DNA of 64,000 bases from Macrostomum hystrix (GCA_950097015.1 CATNEN010000002.1:1054001-1118000); one strand, 5' to 3'. Positions 51,465 to 63,861 are shown, counted from the stretch's first letter. Notes: generated from the sequence alone by a model not told the origin. Translations and numbers: made by a program.

Positions 51465-52836
51465 CCTGCAGCCAGTTGACACTGTGACACTTTGGATCAG
51501 CGCCAGTTCGTGAATTGTCTCACTTTGTTAATCAAACATTGCATGGCATTATGCTATGCTGAAATGTGACGCCTTTAAATGACTGGAGCGCACACAGAGT
51601 TGCTCTGTTATCTCGCCGCTCCTCTGCAGGGTTGATTGATACGGCCTGCTTAAAAAAAACTTAAACAGACTGTTTTGTCTGAGACAGTGACGAAATGAAT
51701 AAAGAATGTCAAACAAGGACACAAATATGACCGAATTCGTGCATATAATCGACTTTTTTAGACCTGACTTATCTATCTTACCTGACTTACCTATACAATA
51801 TCAGTCTTCGATATAGCCATAAGTCTATGCATGAGTGTATCAGTGACGCCAAGTGAAATCTAGAACGCTCTGTGATCTTCGTGCGAAGATTTAATTTTTA
51901 GCAATGAAGACAACTTAATTTAGCTTTAGGGCAAAAAGGACTGCACGATCATCTGGCCACGTAAACAATATTAAAGTCCTGATTTCGACATGCTTTCGAT
52001 GGACAGTTGCAATTAGTCCTTTTATAAGATCTCATAGTGGTCTTTAATGATTGCGATGTTTCAAATCTGGTACGACGAAAAACCATATACACATTTTTAA
52101 GAAACAGTTATTGTGCAAAAAATCTTTGTCGAAATCGATTAAATCAAATTAATTATTAGTTTCAACCACGTGAAACTTTGGGATACACAGGTTTATTTCA
52201 TTTCGAATCATTTGTATTAAGCTTAGATAAAAATTTACTATTTTAATCAATAAAGAAAGCTTTAATCGCTGATCTCTGTCCTTAGTCTGACTTGACTGAT
52301 CAGTAGAACTACCAAGAGGGGGCAATTTTTTATGCTGCACTCAAACGGAGCAACGCAAGCACACGAAACTCAAGAACACGTGCCAAAGTTTTGTTGCGCA
52401 TCTTCTGAAAAAAGAATCAAGTCGCCAGCTCAAGATGTGTATTTCATACACCCATATACACAAATTAGCACTGTGCCTCAGTGCGGCCTTGCCAGGCCTT
52501 AATTTTTATCAGCATGTCACCCGAATGTACCTGCATCATCCCCATCTTTGGTGGTCACCTACGTTAATCTAGACGGATTTGCTGGACCTTCAAGGGCTAC
52601 AACAGGAGGAAATAGGCCACTATGGACACCCTGACGCGAAGTTCTCCAATTTCACTGATCAATCTATAATACTAGGCGCAGCTCAACCACAGTACACCAT
52701 CGTATGGCAACCATCAGTCACCACCCAAGGCTGTTAGCATTCAGGTCCTGTAAAAATGTTCAGAAAAACCCCTCTTGGTATAAAAACGGGCAGCAAAATT
52801 GGTAGTCCTACTGTTAAATCTGATATAAGCTAGAAC
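51465..52836. other. Spacer between family copies 3 and 4
   Basis: Mostly AT-rich; 52400-52740 is less so but has no ORF. No SINE or tandem array recognised. Confidence 0.4.
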
Positions 52837-54036
52837 TTAAACTTTATATTTTGGTGTGACTGGATTATTAGTTCCTTTCTTCCGACCTTTCAACACAACT
52901 ATCAAACCGATGGTTGTTAGACTTATTAGTAAAATGGAGCCAAATGTCACGCATAAGATTATGATGAGAGCAGTTGGGTCATGGCTGCTCAAGTCGGGAC
53001 GTGGGACAAACTCGGTGCAATTCTTCCCCCTGAATCCTGATGCGCAGCTGCACATGTAACTTATAGAATCCTGGCGTTCCTCATCGCCATAGATAATGCA
53101 GGTGCCTCCATTTTCGCACGGATTATATGGCCTGCAAGGACTGGCGTTTTGACAGCGTTTTCCGACAAATCCCGAGGCGCAGATGCACTGAAAGCTCTCT
53201 AATCCAGGTACATTGCGGCACGTTGCATTGTTTAGGCAGGGCGGGCCACCTTCCAGGTTCAAGCAGGTGTCCCATTCGCTCCTGCACATTGAAGCAGGAG
53301 TGTATCCGCGAGTGCAGTTACAACGATCCACCAGATCCCATTGCTTGTAAATACAGGCTCCTTTTGGCTCACACGGGCAGGGAGCCTGGTGACAACCAAG
53401 TTTCTTAGGCAGATCTTGAAGCGCGATGGCCTTCAAAGAGTCAGTCTGATTGAGTAGCATTGACTGAGCACTCAATGGCACCTGGATGACGCCATCTAGA
53501 GTAACGTTAGCAAAGCAGCCACGGAAAAAATATCCGAAAGCTAACATGACGTTGTTTTCGTATCGAAAGCGTGCAGTGAAGTTGTTTGGAAGGCGACCTG
53601 CCAGTGGCTTTCCATCCAGATGCAGCAGCCCACCGCTCTCAATCGACATGGACAGACTGTGCCACTCGCCGTCGGAGATGCCCGGAGCTGCGATCTCCTG
53701 CATGTACCAATGCTGGCTCGAACTATGGTCATTCGTAGCGTTCCAAAATAGCATCAATGTCAGCTTGTCGTGACCGTTTAGTTTGACAGAAAGTTGCTCC
53801 GATCCATCATTTTTTGCGTAGAACAGATTGCCAACCATGTCGCGCTGGGAAGTTCGAATTTTCATTTCCATCGTGCCCAAGAAGGGAATATTCGCGCTTG
53901 GTGCTCTGAGCAATTTGTACATGGCCATGTTGCTGGAGATAAACGTGGCTGTCTCTTGGCCAGACGACTGTCCCGTCAGTTGAAGCAGCAGAGCTATTGT
54001 AAGATAGCTCCATTTGTCAGTGCTAGAGCGTTTCAT
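52837..54036 (-). CDS. LamG-EGF type I membrane protein, family copy 4
   Basis: One exon, 399 residues, ATG 54036. Signal peptide (WSYLTIALLLQLTGQSSG), family N-terminus ETATFISSNMAMYKLLRAPS, LamG-like domain (about 28-205: ISDGEWHSLSM, FRGCFANVTLDGVIQVPL), three EGF-like domains (about 216-345; CHQAPCPCEPKGACIYKQWD, then CLNLEGGPPCLNNATC, then CENGGTCIIYGDEERQD). Membrane helix about 351-380 and an 18-residue tail. It shares an RCNCTRGYTP-SMC motif with copy 1 and LRAPxAxxPFL with copy 2, so the three full copies are mosaic in similarity. It probably acts at the cell surface; ligand unknown. Confidence 0.87.
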   Translation of the reverse strand: MKRSSTDKWSYLTIALLLQLTGQSSGQETATFISSNMAMYKLLRAPSANIPFLGTMEMKIRTSQRDMVGNLFYAKNDGSEQLSVKLNGHDKLTLMLFWNATNDHSSSQHWYMQEIAAPGISDGEWHSLSMSIESGGLLHLDGKPLAGRLPNNFTARFRYENNVMLAFGYFFRGCFANVTLDGVIQVPLSAQSMLLNQTDSLKAIALQDLPKKLGCHQAPCPCEPKGACIYKQWDLVDRCNCTRGYTPASMCRSEWDTCLNLEGGPPCLNNATCRNVPGLESFQCICASGFVGKRCQNASPCRPYNPCENGGTCIIYGDEERQDSISYMCSCASGFRGKNCTEFVPRPDLSSHDPTALIIILCVTFGSILLISLTTIGLIVVLKGRKKGTNNPVTPKYKV

Positions 54037-55314
54037 GCTTAAAACAGTCAGGTGACTATTTGGCGCATTTCATCTCAAAAAAATGTTTCTTCGTGTTCGC
54101 AAATTCTTAAGTACCATAATATGTACATTTTACATATATGAATGAACATGTGACTGTGGTCAAACATTAGCAACTAGCAAAATACATTTTTAGAAACAAA
54201 ATGAGTACTGGCGCTGGTGACTAAAGCATATTTTTAGGAGGCTTAACCTGGTACGGTAAAGATAAAGATTGATAATTTGTTCGAACTCTAAGTTCTGTCG
54301 CGGCCTCGCCTCGCAAGTGCTTATAGGCTTGCTTGTCTTTACTCTCCAAATTTCTTGACACAAAAAGTACGCGAAAAAACTTTTTTTGCTTGTGGGTACT
54401 ATTTAATATGGAATGTTCCTTCAATTTTTCTTTACAGTGGTTATAATAATAAAAGTTATAATGCCTGCCCTTACAGGGCGAGATGTTTCATAGTGCAATT
54501 GGCCATTTGCAATCGGCCATTTCACATAAATGACTACTTTAACTTGCAATAATGAGTACATGGCTATTTCTTACATAAAAGTACGAAAAAGAAATATATA
54601 AATTCAAAAGTTTACTTAAACGACACGAAATGGTTTATATTTATGGTTCATTAAAACTAGCCTTTTGTCTTCGGCTGTTCAGCTTTTGAAATTTTGAAAA
54701 GTGGCGGCCCGTTTCTTAGTGAATTCATTTCAGATGGGAACATAGACGGGTCAATTGTAGCTATAAAGAACATGAGCTTCGTTCTCTACTTCGACTCTAC
54801 ACTTCATTTTCATGGGCGATTTTTCGGTCTTACAATTCTCAATGTCTCGCAAGCCAGTTTGTCCCTCCTAGACGAAATCAGGACAATGTGCGCCTTAATT
54901 GTTCTGGGTTCAAGATTATCGTTAGTCAACGAAGAACGTAAAGTTAATATACTTCATCCGTTCACTTTAAAACAAAAAAACTGATAATTTTGTCTTGAAT
55001 TTCAAATGGATGAAAAAGAAATAAATCGAGCTAACAAAACATTTTTCCGGCTCGGTGGAAAGTCAATGCTAAATCGTCTTTTATCTATCAAATTATATTT
55101 AATGTGCACTTTAAATAGTAAAGAAAACGTCTTGCGACCCTGCTCGATGTGGGCAGCAGCCGGCACTTGACCAGTCAAGTATAGTCACCATGCAGCCGTG
55201 GGCGGAACTTCAATAAGCAGAATTTAAAAACAACAAGACAACAAAATCTGCTGTGCATGAATTCATTTTGGCAGGAGACAGTAGGACCAAATCCATAGCC
55301 ACTGAATTTTAACA
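54037..55314. other. Spacer between the LamG-EGF cluster and the channel gene
   Basis: AT-rich. A 96-codon open frame ending at 54984 has no ATG at its 5' end and no recognisable content. No array. Confidence 0.4.
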
Positions 55315-55640
55315 TAATAATAATAATAATAATAATAATAATTGATTACACCTGCCCCAATTGGGTCAGATGTGCAGCCGACAGCACAGCCGCAGCTAAT
55401 GCGCGGCGCATCTGAAGGCTGCGTACAGCTGTTCAGTCCATGGACTGGGGGGACGCCACACCCACCTTCAATTATCCCAGCTGATGCTGGTACCCATTTA
55501 ACAGCTGGGTGAACTGAAGCAATGCAGATTTAAGTGTCTTGCTAAAGGACGCAAATTGTTCCAGTGGAGTCAGGAATCGAACCCCCGACCTTCAAGTCGT
55601 GAGTCCGACGCCCTAACCACGAGGCTACAACCTCTAACAT
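55315..55640 (-). repeat. SINE-B, full-length tRNA-derived SINE
   Basis: On the minus strand it starts with a tRNA-like head (GTAGCCTCGTGGTTAGGGCG, A box, about 55627-55608; GGGGGTTCGATTCC, B box, about 55585-55572). The body follows with TAGCAAGACACTTAAATCTG, CAGCTGTTAAATGGGTACCA, the palindrome CAGTCCATGGACTG and GCGGCTGTGCTGTCGGCTGC, and it ends in a (TTA)n tail at 55342-55315. This is the reference copy for the other SINE-B fragments here. Confidence 0.9.
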
Positions 55641-56395
55641 CATACAAATTGATCAGTGGCTAAAATATAATGTGTCTTAAACTTACAGCTTTCCTATCCC
55701 TTCCAAGTTACTTTTCTAATGTTAATTTCATGTCTGAACTGTGATTTTTCAACTCTACCTAACAATAAAGATTAACAAAACATAATTCAGGGCAGCCTAG
55801 TTTTAAACTGAAAGACTTTGAATATGCCTATGCATATTTCGTCTCCAAAATATTGAACTAATTTAGCTAATAGCCTTATCGAACTAAAGTACTTTGCATG
55901 GCAGAATTTTAGCACACGACATTGCGCTGAACATCAACGTTTTTATTGAGCACACGAAAGCTAATTACGGACATGCAAAAAAGTTTGATATTGAACTCAC
56001 AAGGGCAAAATCACAGTTTAGTAAATAAACACACGATCAAATTCAAAATTGAACACTGACTAGACAGTACAAAAGGCTTGCATGAATCAGATTGAATACA
56101 AAAGCTAATACTTTCACTGAATACATAGCTGTCACTCAAAGCGGACAGACAAACATGAAGATAAATGATAACGCAACGTTACAATACAGGACTTCACCTT
56201 GATGAGTACCACGGGTCACTCCTTGAATCGATCAAGATAAATCGCTTGTAATCTCATTTTATTACACTTAGTTTACCTTTTTGCTCTAACTAAAATATGT
56301 TTTCACTGCTGAATATTTGGTTGAGGTTTTTTATCCCGTGCAATTTAATTTGAACCACAGAAAGACAATACGACAATGGAGCGTTGCACAATATT
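55641..56395. other. 3' flank of the calcium-channel gene
   Basis: AT-rich; presumably includes the channel 3' UTR. No feature recognised. Confidence 0.4.
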
Positions 56396-59300
56396 CTAAA
56401 CGGGCGCGTAAGAGTAGCTACCAAACTGTCGCTTGCTCATCAAGTTGACGCTGCCACCGCTGCGACTTGGCCGTTGCCATCTAGCTGAAGCTGATGACGC
56501 TGAATCATTCCAGTGAGAAGAAGACGAGCCGGCGGTATGATGACCACCGTGAGCCTGGTGGTGGCGTCTTTTGTGGCTGCGCCTCCTGTAGCTGGCAGTT
56601 GCGGAGTACTGGCTGACTGGTCGGTGACTCCAGTAATAGTCTTCGTATTCTAGTCGACTACTGGCTGGGCAGTCTGTGAATTCGTCTGTGTTAAGGTAAG
56701 AAACGCGAGGCATTTTAATAATATAGTAAGCAGCAGATCGTGCATTTGATAAAACTTCTTGTCAATTTGAAATATTGAATCGTACCATCGAATAGATCTT
56801 CATCCTTTAGTCCATCAAAGAGACCCGACTCAGCAACTAACAAATTCGGCTGATTCTGATGCTGCTGCTGCTGCTGCTGCTGCATTTCAACTGGAATAGC
56901 TGAACTGTAGGCATAAGCGTAGCTGCTGCTGCTGCTAGCCCCAGCTAAATCTGGTCGATGAAGGGGCAGCTGAGGATGCATCTGCAGCAGCTGCTGGCTG
57001 TTTCTCGGATCCAATGGTAGTCCATGAAGCATGCCCATCTGCGGAGTATAGAATGGACTTTAATAATCTAAAGGTATAAATATTTTTTCGGCTTTAATAC
57101 CTATGCCGTTTTATATGCCCTATTTTGTTGTTTCCACAGTTTGAAGGCATAGAGGAACTTTTCAGGCTATTCTCTTGCCAGCTTGAGATTGAGAAAGGGA
57201 TGAGCAGCTTGAGCACCTGGCTGTGATGTTGGAGCAGACTATTCCTGTTTTTCCGCACTACCGGGTCCGGGATGAAAATCGGCGGTGGAGCGCGAACACC
57301 CGGCGGCGTTGGTGGTAGCTGGCGACGCTTTGATGTCACCGAAAGTCGACGACGTTGGGCCGACTCCGGAGTAGGCGGCGTCACCACTGGTGGTGGAGGT
57401 GGTGGCGGCGGCGGCGGCGGCGGCGGTGGTGGTCGAATGCCAGCCACTGCCATTGCCTACAAAATTTAAGATTTGGGAAATAAATTAACCTGAGAATTCT
57501 CCCAGAGGAGACACCCGATTCAGACATCAGATTTAAACAAGATAAAACATTCACAGACAGTACCTGTAAGTATTTACTACTATAAAAAACGTCTTATCAA
57601 CTTTAACAATGTTGCCTATGAGTATCTTAATTTAGTACGTTTATTTACTGTGTCAGTAGGCAATGTAAGTGGGCGAAGCTAAAAATCGGTGTGCTAGATA
57701 ATTAGTTCAACTGATTATAGTAGTAGCAATAGCAGCATATTCAATTTGACGACCAAGACATTTGGTGCATTTGCTAATCAATATTCCGATGCGCTAGGGA
57801 TAAAAATAATGTCAAAGTTTTCCAGCTTATTGTGCACATCCCATGTGGCTATCAGAACGAGTTGAAAGTTTGGCACAGCCGTTGTGCTGGGCTTTCGGCT
57901 CAACATACCTCAACAAGTCTCGTGTAGGAGCCCTTGAATAGAAAACAATGGACAACAGCACCATGTTAGATTGGTTTAACCATAGACAAAGGGAAAATGA
58001 AAAGTTGTGAAGTAAAAAAAACAATAAATTGCTGTCATTTTTTAACAAGATTTCAAATACATTATTAATCACTAAAGCAAAAACAGAACACAAAGGTGTA
58101 AATAAACGGATTAAACTCGTCTGAAATCCCAAACTTAGTTTTCACCGAAGTGCCTTAATTGTGTACAGGCATTGCTTTGTGCTCAATTGTGCTTAATCGT
58201 TCTGTGCGCAGCATTGTGCTCATATTGGGTGAAATAATCGACTCCCAGGAAGAAATTTCGTAACTTCGATGTTTGTCATTTCTACTTATTCCTTTTTCGA
58301 TGCTGAACGTGTTGTTTTTGCTAACACAACATGATACTTTGCTGTCCTGCTTGCACTATGCATTACCAGGATCCTAAACAAAAGTGTGCATTTCAAACAA
58401 CGTAAAACAAAATTCAAAAGCGAAATTGCGAACAGACTTGTGCGCGCCACTTGAGGATTTTGCGAACCATTTCCGTATGAATAGGATAAAGCAAGAAGGT
58501 TGTTTGATGCAAGAAAAAGAAACAGTACATGCTTGTTAGGCAAAAAATATTAGAAAACAAGCCGCTTGAAGAGCAAGATTGAAAGAACTCAAGATTTCAA
58601 TGCAACAGGCTGGTAAAAAGCAAGCGGAATTCCAGGTAGAGAAAACTGTAGATATTTACATGCAACGGCAGCCACATGCTCATTGCTGGCATGGCCTCTA
58701 TGGACTTTTGCCGTGTCTTGGACGTGCGCCTCAGCTTAAAATGGGTGAGTTAGTTCAGGGGAATTAATGAGGCTGTTTTGTGTAAGTCTAGGCATCACCT
58801 GTTGGATGAACATCGGAAAAACCAAAAGAATTATTTTAAATTTTCAAATCCACAAGCCATGACAGGAAACTAAAATCTCAAACATATTGGATGTTCTGTG
58901 ATACAACGCTTTAAAACTTCGTCCGGCAGAATTTAGCTTGAATATGCCTCGCTGCGAAAAGAGGAGAAATAAGAATAAAAAAGAGATGAGTCACAGGAGA
59001 GATGAGTCACAGGAGAGATGAGTCACATGAGAGATGAGTCACGGGAGAGATGAGTCACATGAGAGATGAGTCACGGGAGAGATGAGTCACATGAGAGATG
59101 AGTCACGGGAGAGATGAGTCACGGGAGAGATGAGTCACAGGAGAGATGAGTCACGGGAGAGATGAGTCACAGGAGAGATGAGTCACTAAAGAGGGGTAAG
59201 ATGAATTAGAAATAAATTAGCATTGTAGAAATGAGATAGAGGAGTCGAAGTTTTGCTTTTGGGCCGCCGTATTTAGGCAGCAGGCTCAGGATATGATGCA

Positions 59301-62251
59301 CGCGGAATGCATACTTTAGCATGGAACCAAACTACGGGCATTCATAATGAGCCGGCATGGCTAGCAAACAGCTTAGAAAGATACTAACATTTACATGTAA
59401 AACATCATGCATAAGGAAGAGCAATCTATATGCGCATTTACAAACTACCAAAATAGCGAAATATAAAGTTGATTTAATGTGTCTAATTGAATAAATATAT
59501 TCTCCGACCAACAAGTTCGTACTAAAGGCACTTTTTATTGGATGCGTGAGAAGAACTTAGCAGGCTTAACAATCCACTAGAAGTTGCACTCGAAGAGAAG
59601 AACCTGATATAGAAAGGGCAGTGGCTCACCTGCGATTGCGCGAACAGCAGTGGCTCAGCCATCCTCGAGTGAATATCGCCAGTCAACGGTGGCGATGACG
59701 GCTTCTCGGCGAATCTCGATGACGCCATGCCCCCGCCGACCTGCGGATGCACTTTGAGGAATAAATTTTCTCGGGATTCTTCGCCTTTGAGGCAGAGTAT
59801 TCGCTGTCTGATGGAACCATTTGCCTGCTGCTGCTGCTGATGCTGCTGCTGATGCTGATGCTGCAGAAGCTGTCTGGATGGCGATGCTTCGAATTCACTG
59901 TCGTACTGCGGTACCCTAGGTATCGAAAAATCATACGAGGTAGTATTCTTTTCGATTTTCATACGAACAAAGAGGCGTTAAAGAAAGCTTGCAACGCCGT
60001 TTATCAAGGCCCTATCAAATACTCGGTAAGGCACCCATCATTTTTAGGCGTCACAATGGATTTAGCCGGGGGCACACGTTACCCTTTGCTCCTGTCCAGG
60101 AAAAGCCCCTCCTGTGGGTGGTGGCGCCAATACGGAACCCAGATCGAATGCTAGAACACGAGCACACATTATCATGCCGGCCTTACTCAGACTGCTGAGC
60201 AAACTCGGCTCTTCTATGGCTAGCTTTGGCCCAACGCGGCGACAGACGCCTCTTCAACTTGGAACTGAAGGAGTCCCGATTGCGATTGACAGCTCCTGCA
60301 CCTGCGGCGGAGGAGGCACTCTTGAAGCTCACGCTGCCACCGACGCTGGCAACAGCTGCAGCCGCTGCGGCCGACGCTGACAGATCGTCGCTCTCGAACG
60401 ATGTCTGCGGTGTCAAATCGTAATCAACCACCGGAACTTCCAGGCTATGCTGCTGACGAAGACGCTGATCGGTTGACATAACGGCAGACTTTTGAACTGC
60501 AGCCGCTACGGCCGCTGCAACAGAAGACGAAGCTCGACTGTGCTGCTGCTGCGCCAGTAGCTTCTTAGCCGCTGCGGCTGCTGCTGCAACTGCGTCTTCA
60601 ACTCGACTGGAGAAGGGAAACTCGCGTGACATCTGCGGCAACAGGCCGTCCTCTTCCTCCTCTTCTTCCGCTTCCTCCTCGTCCGCCTCTTCGCCGTCTT
60701 CCAGCTCCTCCTCTTCTTCTTCCTCGTCGGCCCTGTCCGCCGGGTAGCTCGCTTCAGTGCTGATGCTGCGCAAGAGAAAATTGATGAATCGGCAAATGTT
60801 AGTAAATAGTTGGTCAATGTGACCGCAGCTGTTTTCAAAGAGGGGTAAAAGTTAGGTACGACTATTGGCTCAAGGTGCTTGGAAACAAAGCAAAGCAAAA
60901 TACTCGTACTAAGTGGCATAGAAATATGCCGAAATAAAATGCGAATGCCATGGTCAATCAATCTTGTTCATTAGTACTGAGGCTACTGTCAAGCATTTAC
61001 TATAGGTAGGGTTTAGGTTCGAGTATCTCTGAGCAGAATTATGTAACAGCAAGGTAGCAAAAACGCGCCGTAGGAGGCGCTGAAACATCATAGGGTCTTT
61101 ACTAATTTTTGATGCACACATTTTTTTGGTTCAAGCAGGAATTGCACACCTTGCTTCATCGGAAGGAAATGACGATAGCGGAGTTGCGGCAAACCTGTAA
61201 AGTTAGGTTTGCAATTCGAACAAAAGCTAGGGAAAGTGCTTTTAAAATTTTACACTAATTCCCTATTTTAGATCAAGCGAACTCAGCACCAATAAATAAA
61301 CGATCTTAGTAAAAAAATAACATCCCACACCAAGCCATGCTAGCTGATTTCAGAAAAAAAGAGTAGACCAAGAGAAACCATTTTCATTTTTTGTTTCTGC
61401 AATAAATACATACCTCTACTGTGTGATTCAGTCAATATAAGCGCTAAATGTACTTTTACTACTGCATTCAAACTGTTGTTGAAGTGTGACTGCTGCTGGA
61501 ATAAACAAAAAACATCTAACTGAAATTACAGGCGTCAATAGGTTAGAGTTGACACAATCGAAACCAAATAATAACACGCATCACTTACGATCCATCATCA
61601 ACGGACAATTGCGGCGGTGACCTGACTGCCAGCTTCGGCCGTCTCCGGTGACCTTCGCCGCCTATGAACGGCGATTGAGAAGCGGCTCTGCTGCTGCGAT
61701 ACTGCTGCTGCTGCCTGCCACTACCACGATTTGATACAGCTGACGTGTGATAGTCTGAGGATGTCGCTGTCGTTGGCGGATGCAGTGCCGTGGATTTCAC
61801 CGGCGAAGTTGGTGAAATATGCGGCGCCGGAAGGTGACTGTGCGGCGGATTGTCCAGTGAGGACTGCGCTGTCAAAGAGTTCTGCGGGCTAATCTTCGGC
61901 GCCGTTGCGCTGGGCACTACGAGGGAGGTTGGTGACGTCAGGTCTTTCTTTATGCTTCCATTGAACGGCGGGTGCTTGGGCAGGCGCTGCAGCAGCTGAC
62001 CGCTGCTGTGCATCCGCGGTGGTGGCAGCTTCGGTAGCAGTTTGGCCACCTTTGTCTGGTTGGCAGAGCTCGCTGAGATGGACGCCAACGACTGTGACAC
62101 CGACGGTTCTTGCTGCTGCTGCTGCTGGGGTAGGGACTGTGAATGCGGCAGGTGAGTTTCCACCTGAGCTGTTGAGCCGGGTGGTGCGGACACTTCTGCG
62201 ACTGTGATGACGACAGACTGGCTGTGCTGCTGGTGCTCATTTTGAGCATAA

Positions 62252-62308
<57 letters not shown>

Positions 62309-63072
62309 GCAGCCAGTGGTACAGCGGCCATCGGAGTATGAAAGCTCAACGCTTGAACGGCCTGGAAGATGGCCTCCGCACCGGGGCCACCCGGCCCACT
62401 GATGAACGGCCCGCAGTCGTCGTCCACGCTGCCACCGGCGCCTCCGGGTCCGTGGAGTGAGGAGTTCCGCCTGCCAGAGCCGACTCGGTGAATGGCCGAC
62501 ATCACGTGGCCGAACAGAGAGTGGTTGCGCTGATGGGGGTTCAGTTTGTGGATGTGTGAGGTGAGTGCTCATCTTGCCATTTTTTATTTCTAATTTTACG
62601 TTGTTAGTAAGCGTACATTTAGTTAGTTATAAGCCTATATTCTTACCGGCAAAATGCACTTCAAAATTAAGAAGATACACTGTGTACTTATAACAAGCAA
62701 TGCACAAAGTAAAAGAAGAGAAACGGTTTAGGGGAAATTGAATTTCCCAATTGTTAATTTAAAACTGGGCTTTAACACTTATTTCACGAATCGACAGCCC
62801 TGCATCTTTAAATTTGTAAGCCTTGGTCAGTTGGCGGTCCTGGGTTTCATTAAGGATCCAAAATCGTGCCAAAAAAAGTCGTAAAATTCAAAAGTTTAGG
62901 GTGAAGATGCTATGCCCAGGCCATGCTATGCAGTGGCAGTTACCCTGTGAATTGGAAACTCCATCAGCTCTTGCAGCTCCGCCCCTAGTAACAATCGGCT
63001 GTCCTCATCAAGGTCGCCTGATATGGTTCTGGTGATTTCTGGTCCAAGGTCCTGGATGGCTCTGAAGCCAGC
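56396..63072 (-). CDS. L-type (CaV1) voltage-gated calcium channel alpha-1 subunit, last seven exons (C-terminal ~905 residues), partial
   Basis: Exons 62944-63072, 61589-62529, 60187-60765, 59630-59915, 57217-57456, 56786-57038 and 56396-56685 join in phase with GT-AG introns to TAG 56396. The first visible exon reads AGFRAIQDLGPEITRTISGD, matching the conserved CaV1 segment after the IQ motif (QAGLRTLHDIGPEIRRAIS in vertebrates); the next opens with RNHSLFGHV, matching RNGALLGNHV. The rest is a long disordered tail: an 18-Gln run (17 CAG plus CAA, 62307-62254), Ala runs, an acidic Glu stretch, a polyproline run (about 57395-57435) followed by KRRQLPPTPPG, and a His/Arg/Ser-rich end. The tail is much longer than the ~500 residues of vertebrate CaV1. 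Pore and voltage-sensor exons lie beyond 64000. CaV1 carries calcium current in muscle and neurons. Confidence 0.85.
58986..59187. repeat. 16-bp minisatellite with 13 TGAGTCAC sites, in a CaV1 intron
   Basis: Thirteen tandem copies of GAGATGAGTCAC plus GGGA, AGGA or ATGA. Each contains TGAGTCA, the AP-1 (Fos/Jun) consensus. It lies in the 2.2-kb intron between the fourth and fifth visible exons. Confidence 0.95.
62254..62308 (-). repeat. CAG microsatellite encoding polyglutamine in CaV1 tail
   Basis: Seventeen pure CAG codons plus one CAA on the coding strand. Pure CAG runs of this size are mutable. Flanks AAQ and HYAQNE are in frame. Confidence 0.97.
62530..62943. other. CaV1 intron between first and second visible exons
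   Basis: Donor AGG|GTAACT at 62943, acceptor CATCAG at 62530. AT-rich, no other feature. Confidence 0.5.
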
Positions 63073-63702
63073 CTGGGTGGTGTTGATTGAGAATCACAAA
63101 TGTCTACGCTTTATTTACCTGATGTCGATGCTAAAAGTTTTTTAGAATAACTAGAAGTATATATAAACATTCACACAGAGTAAAAGAAAGTGCTATGATA
63201 ATTAATTACAATGTGCATGAACAGTAAAACAGAGTTATTCTAGATCTATTCGTCGCTATAAAACTTAACTGAATGGGACTTTGACGCTTTTTAGACTCCT
63301 ATTCGATGCAAAATCATAGAAATCAGTTTCCTTATTTAGCCTTGTAATAAATAACAGAAAACTAACATTGCAATGATGGTGACGTCATTCTTTAGCAAGA
63401 AAGCATCAATAAAGTCGGTCTTAAGCTATGAAACTAGTGTCGAAAAGATGACTCTCTTTTAAATTTTGAAATGCTCTTAAAGTACGCAACTTTTTCTGCG
63501 AAGGTCGAACAACTCAAGAATATTCATCAAACACAAACGATTTCATCATTAAAGTAAAATGTTTTTAGTGCAAAATCACGTTAAACACAATTCGCTAAAT
63601 AATAATGTTAAATCGGACTTTCGCTGTGTTTTAGTATGCAGCAGTATGGCTAGAAATCAATAGCATTGGCTGAAAATAAATTATTTCACTATACAATGAC
63701 AA
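63073..63702. other. CaV1 intron / right-edge spacer
   Basis: AT-rich and featureless to the eye; it runs with 63862-64000 to the window edge. Confidence 0.45.
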
Positions 63703-63861
63703 CTATTTTATTACATCCTCATAATCGTGCTCAGAATCGACTTTCTGAGATTCCTCTTCTCTAACGCACAGCGCTGCTAAATCTGTATTCGGCGGGCTGC
63801 CGATGGAGCCAATACAGCCGATGGACGCTGTGACAGTCGAGATGGCCTCGACACTGAGCAT
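63703..63861 (-). CDS. Small unrecognised ORF or terminal exon, 52 codons
   Basis: ATG 63861 to TAG 63703. It reads MLSVEAISTVTASIGCIGSI and later SEHDYEDVIK, with balanced composition in an otherwise AT-rich stretch. The frame is open a further 8 codons upstream to a possible splice acceptor (TTAG before CGTCGAAAG), so it could be the last exon of another gene read from the right. It also lies within the CaV1 intron that runs off the edge. No family recognised. Confidence 0.3.
   Translation of the reverse strand: MLSVEAISTVTASIGCIGSIGSPPNTDLAALCVREEESQKVDSEHDYEDVIK

Noticed and set aside
54694-54984. 96-codon plus-strand ORF
   Set aside because: It lacks an ATG at its 5' end, and has no recognisable motif and no splice partner.
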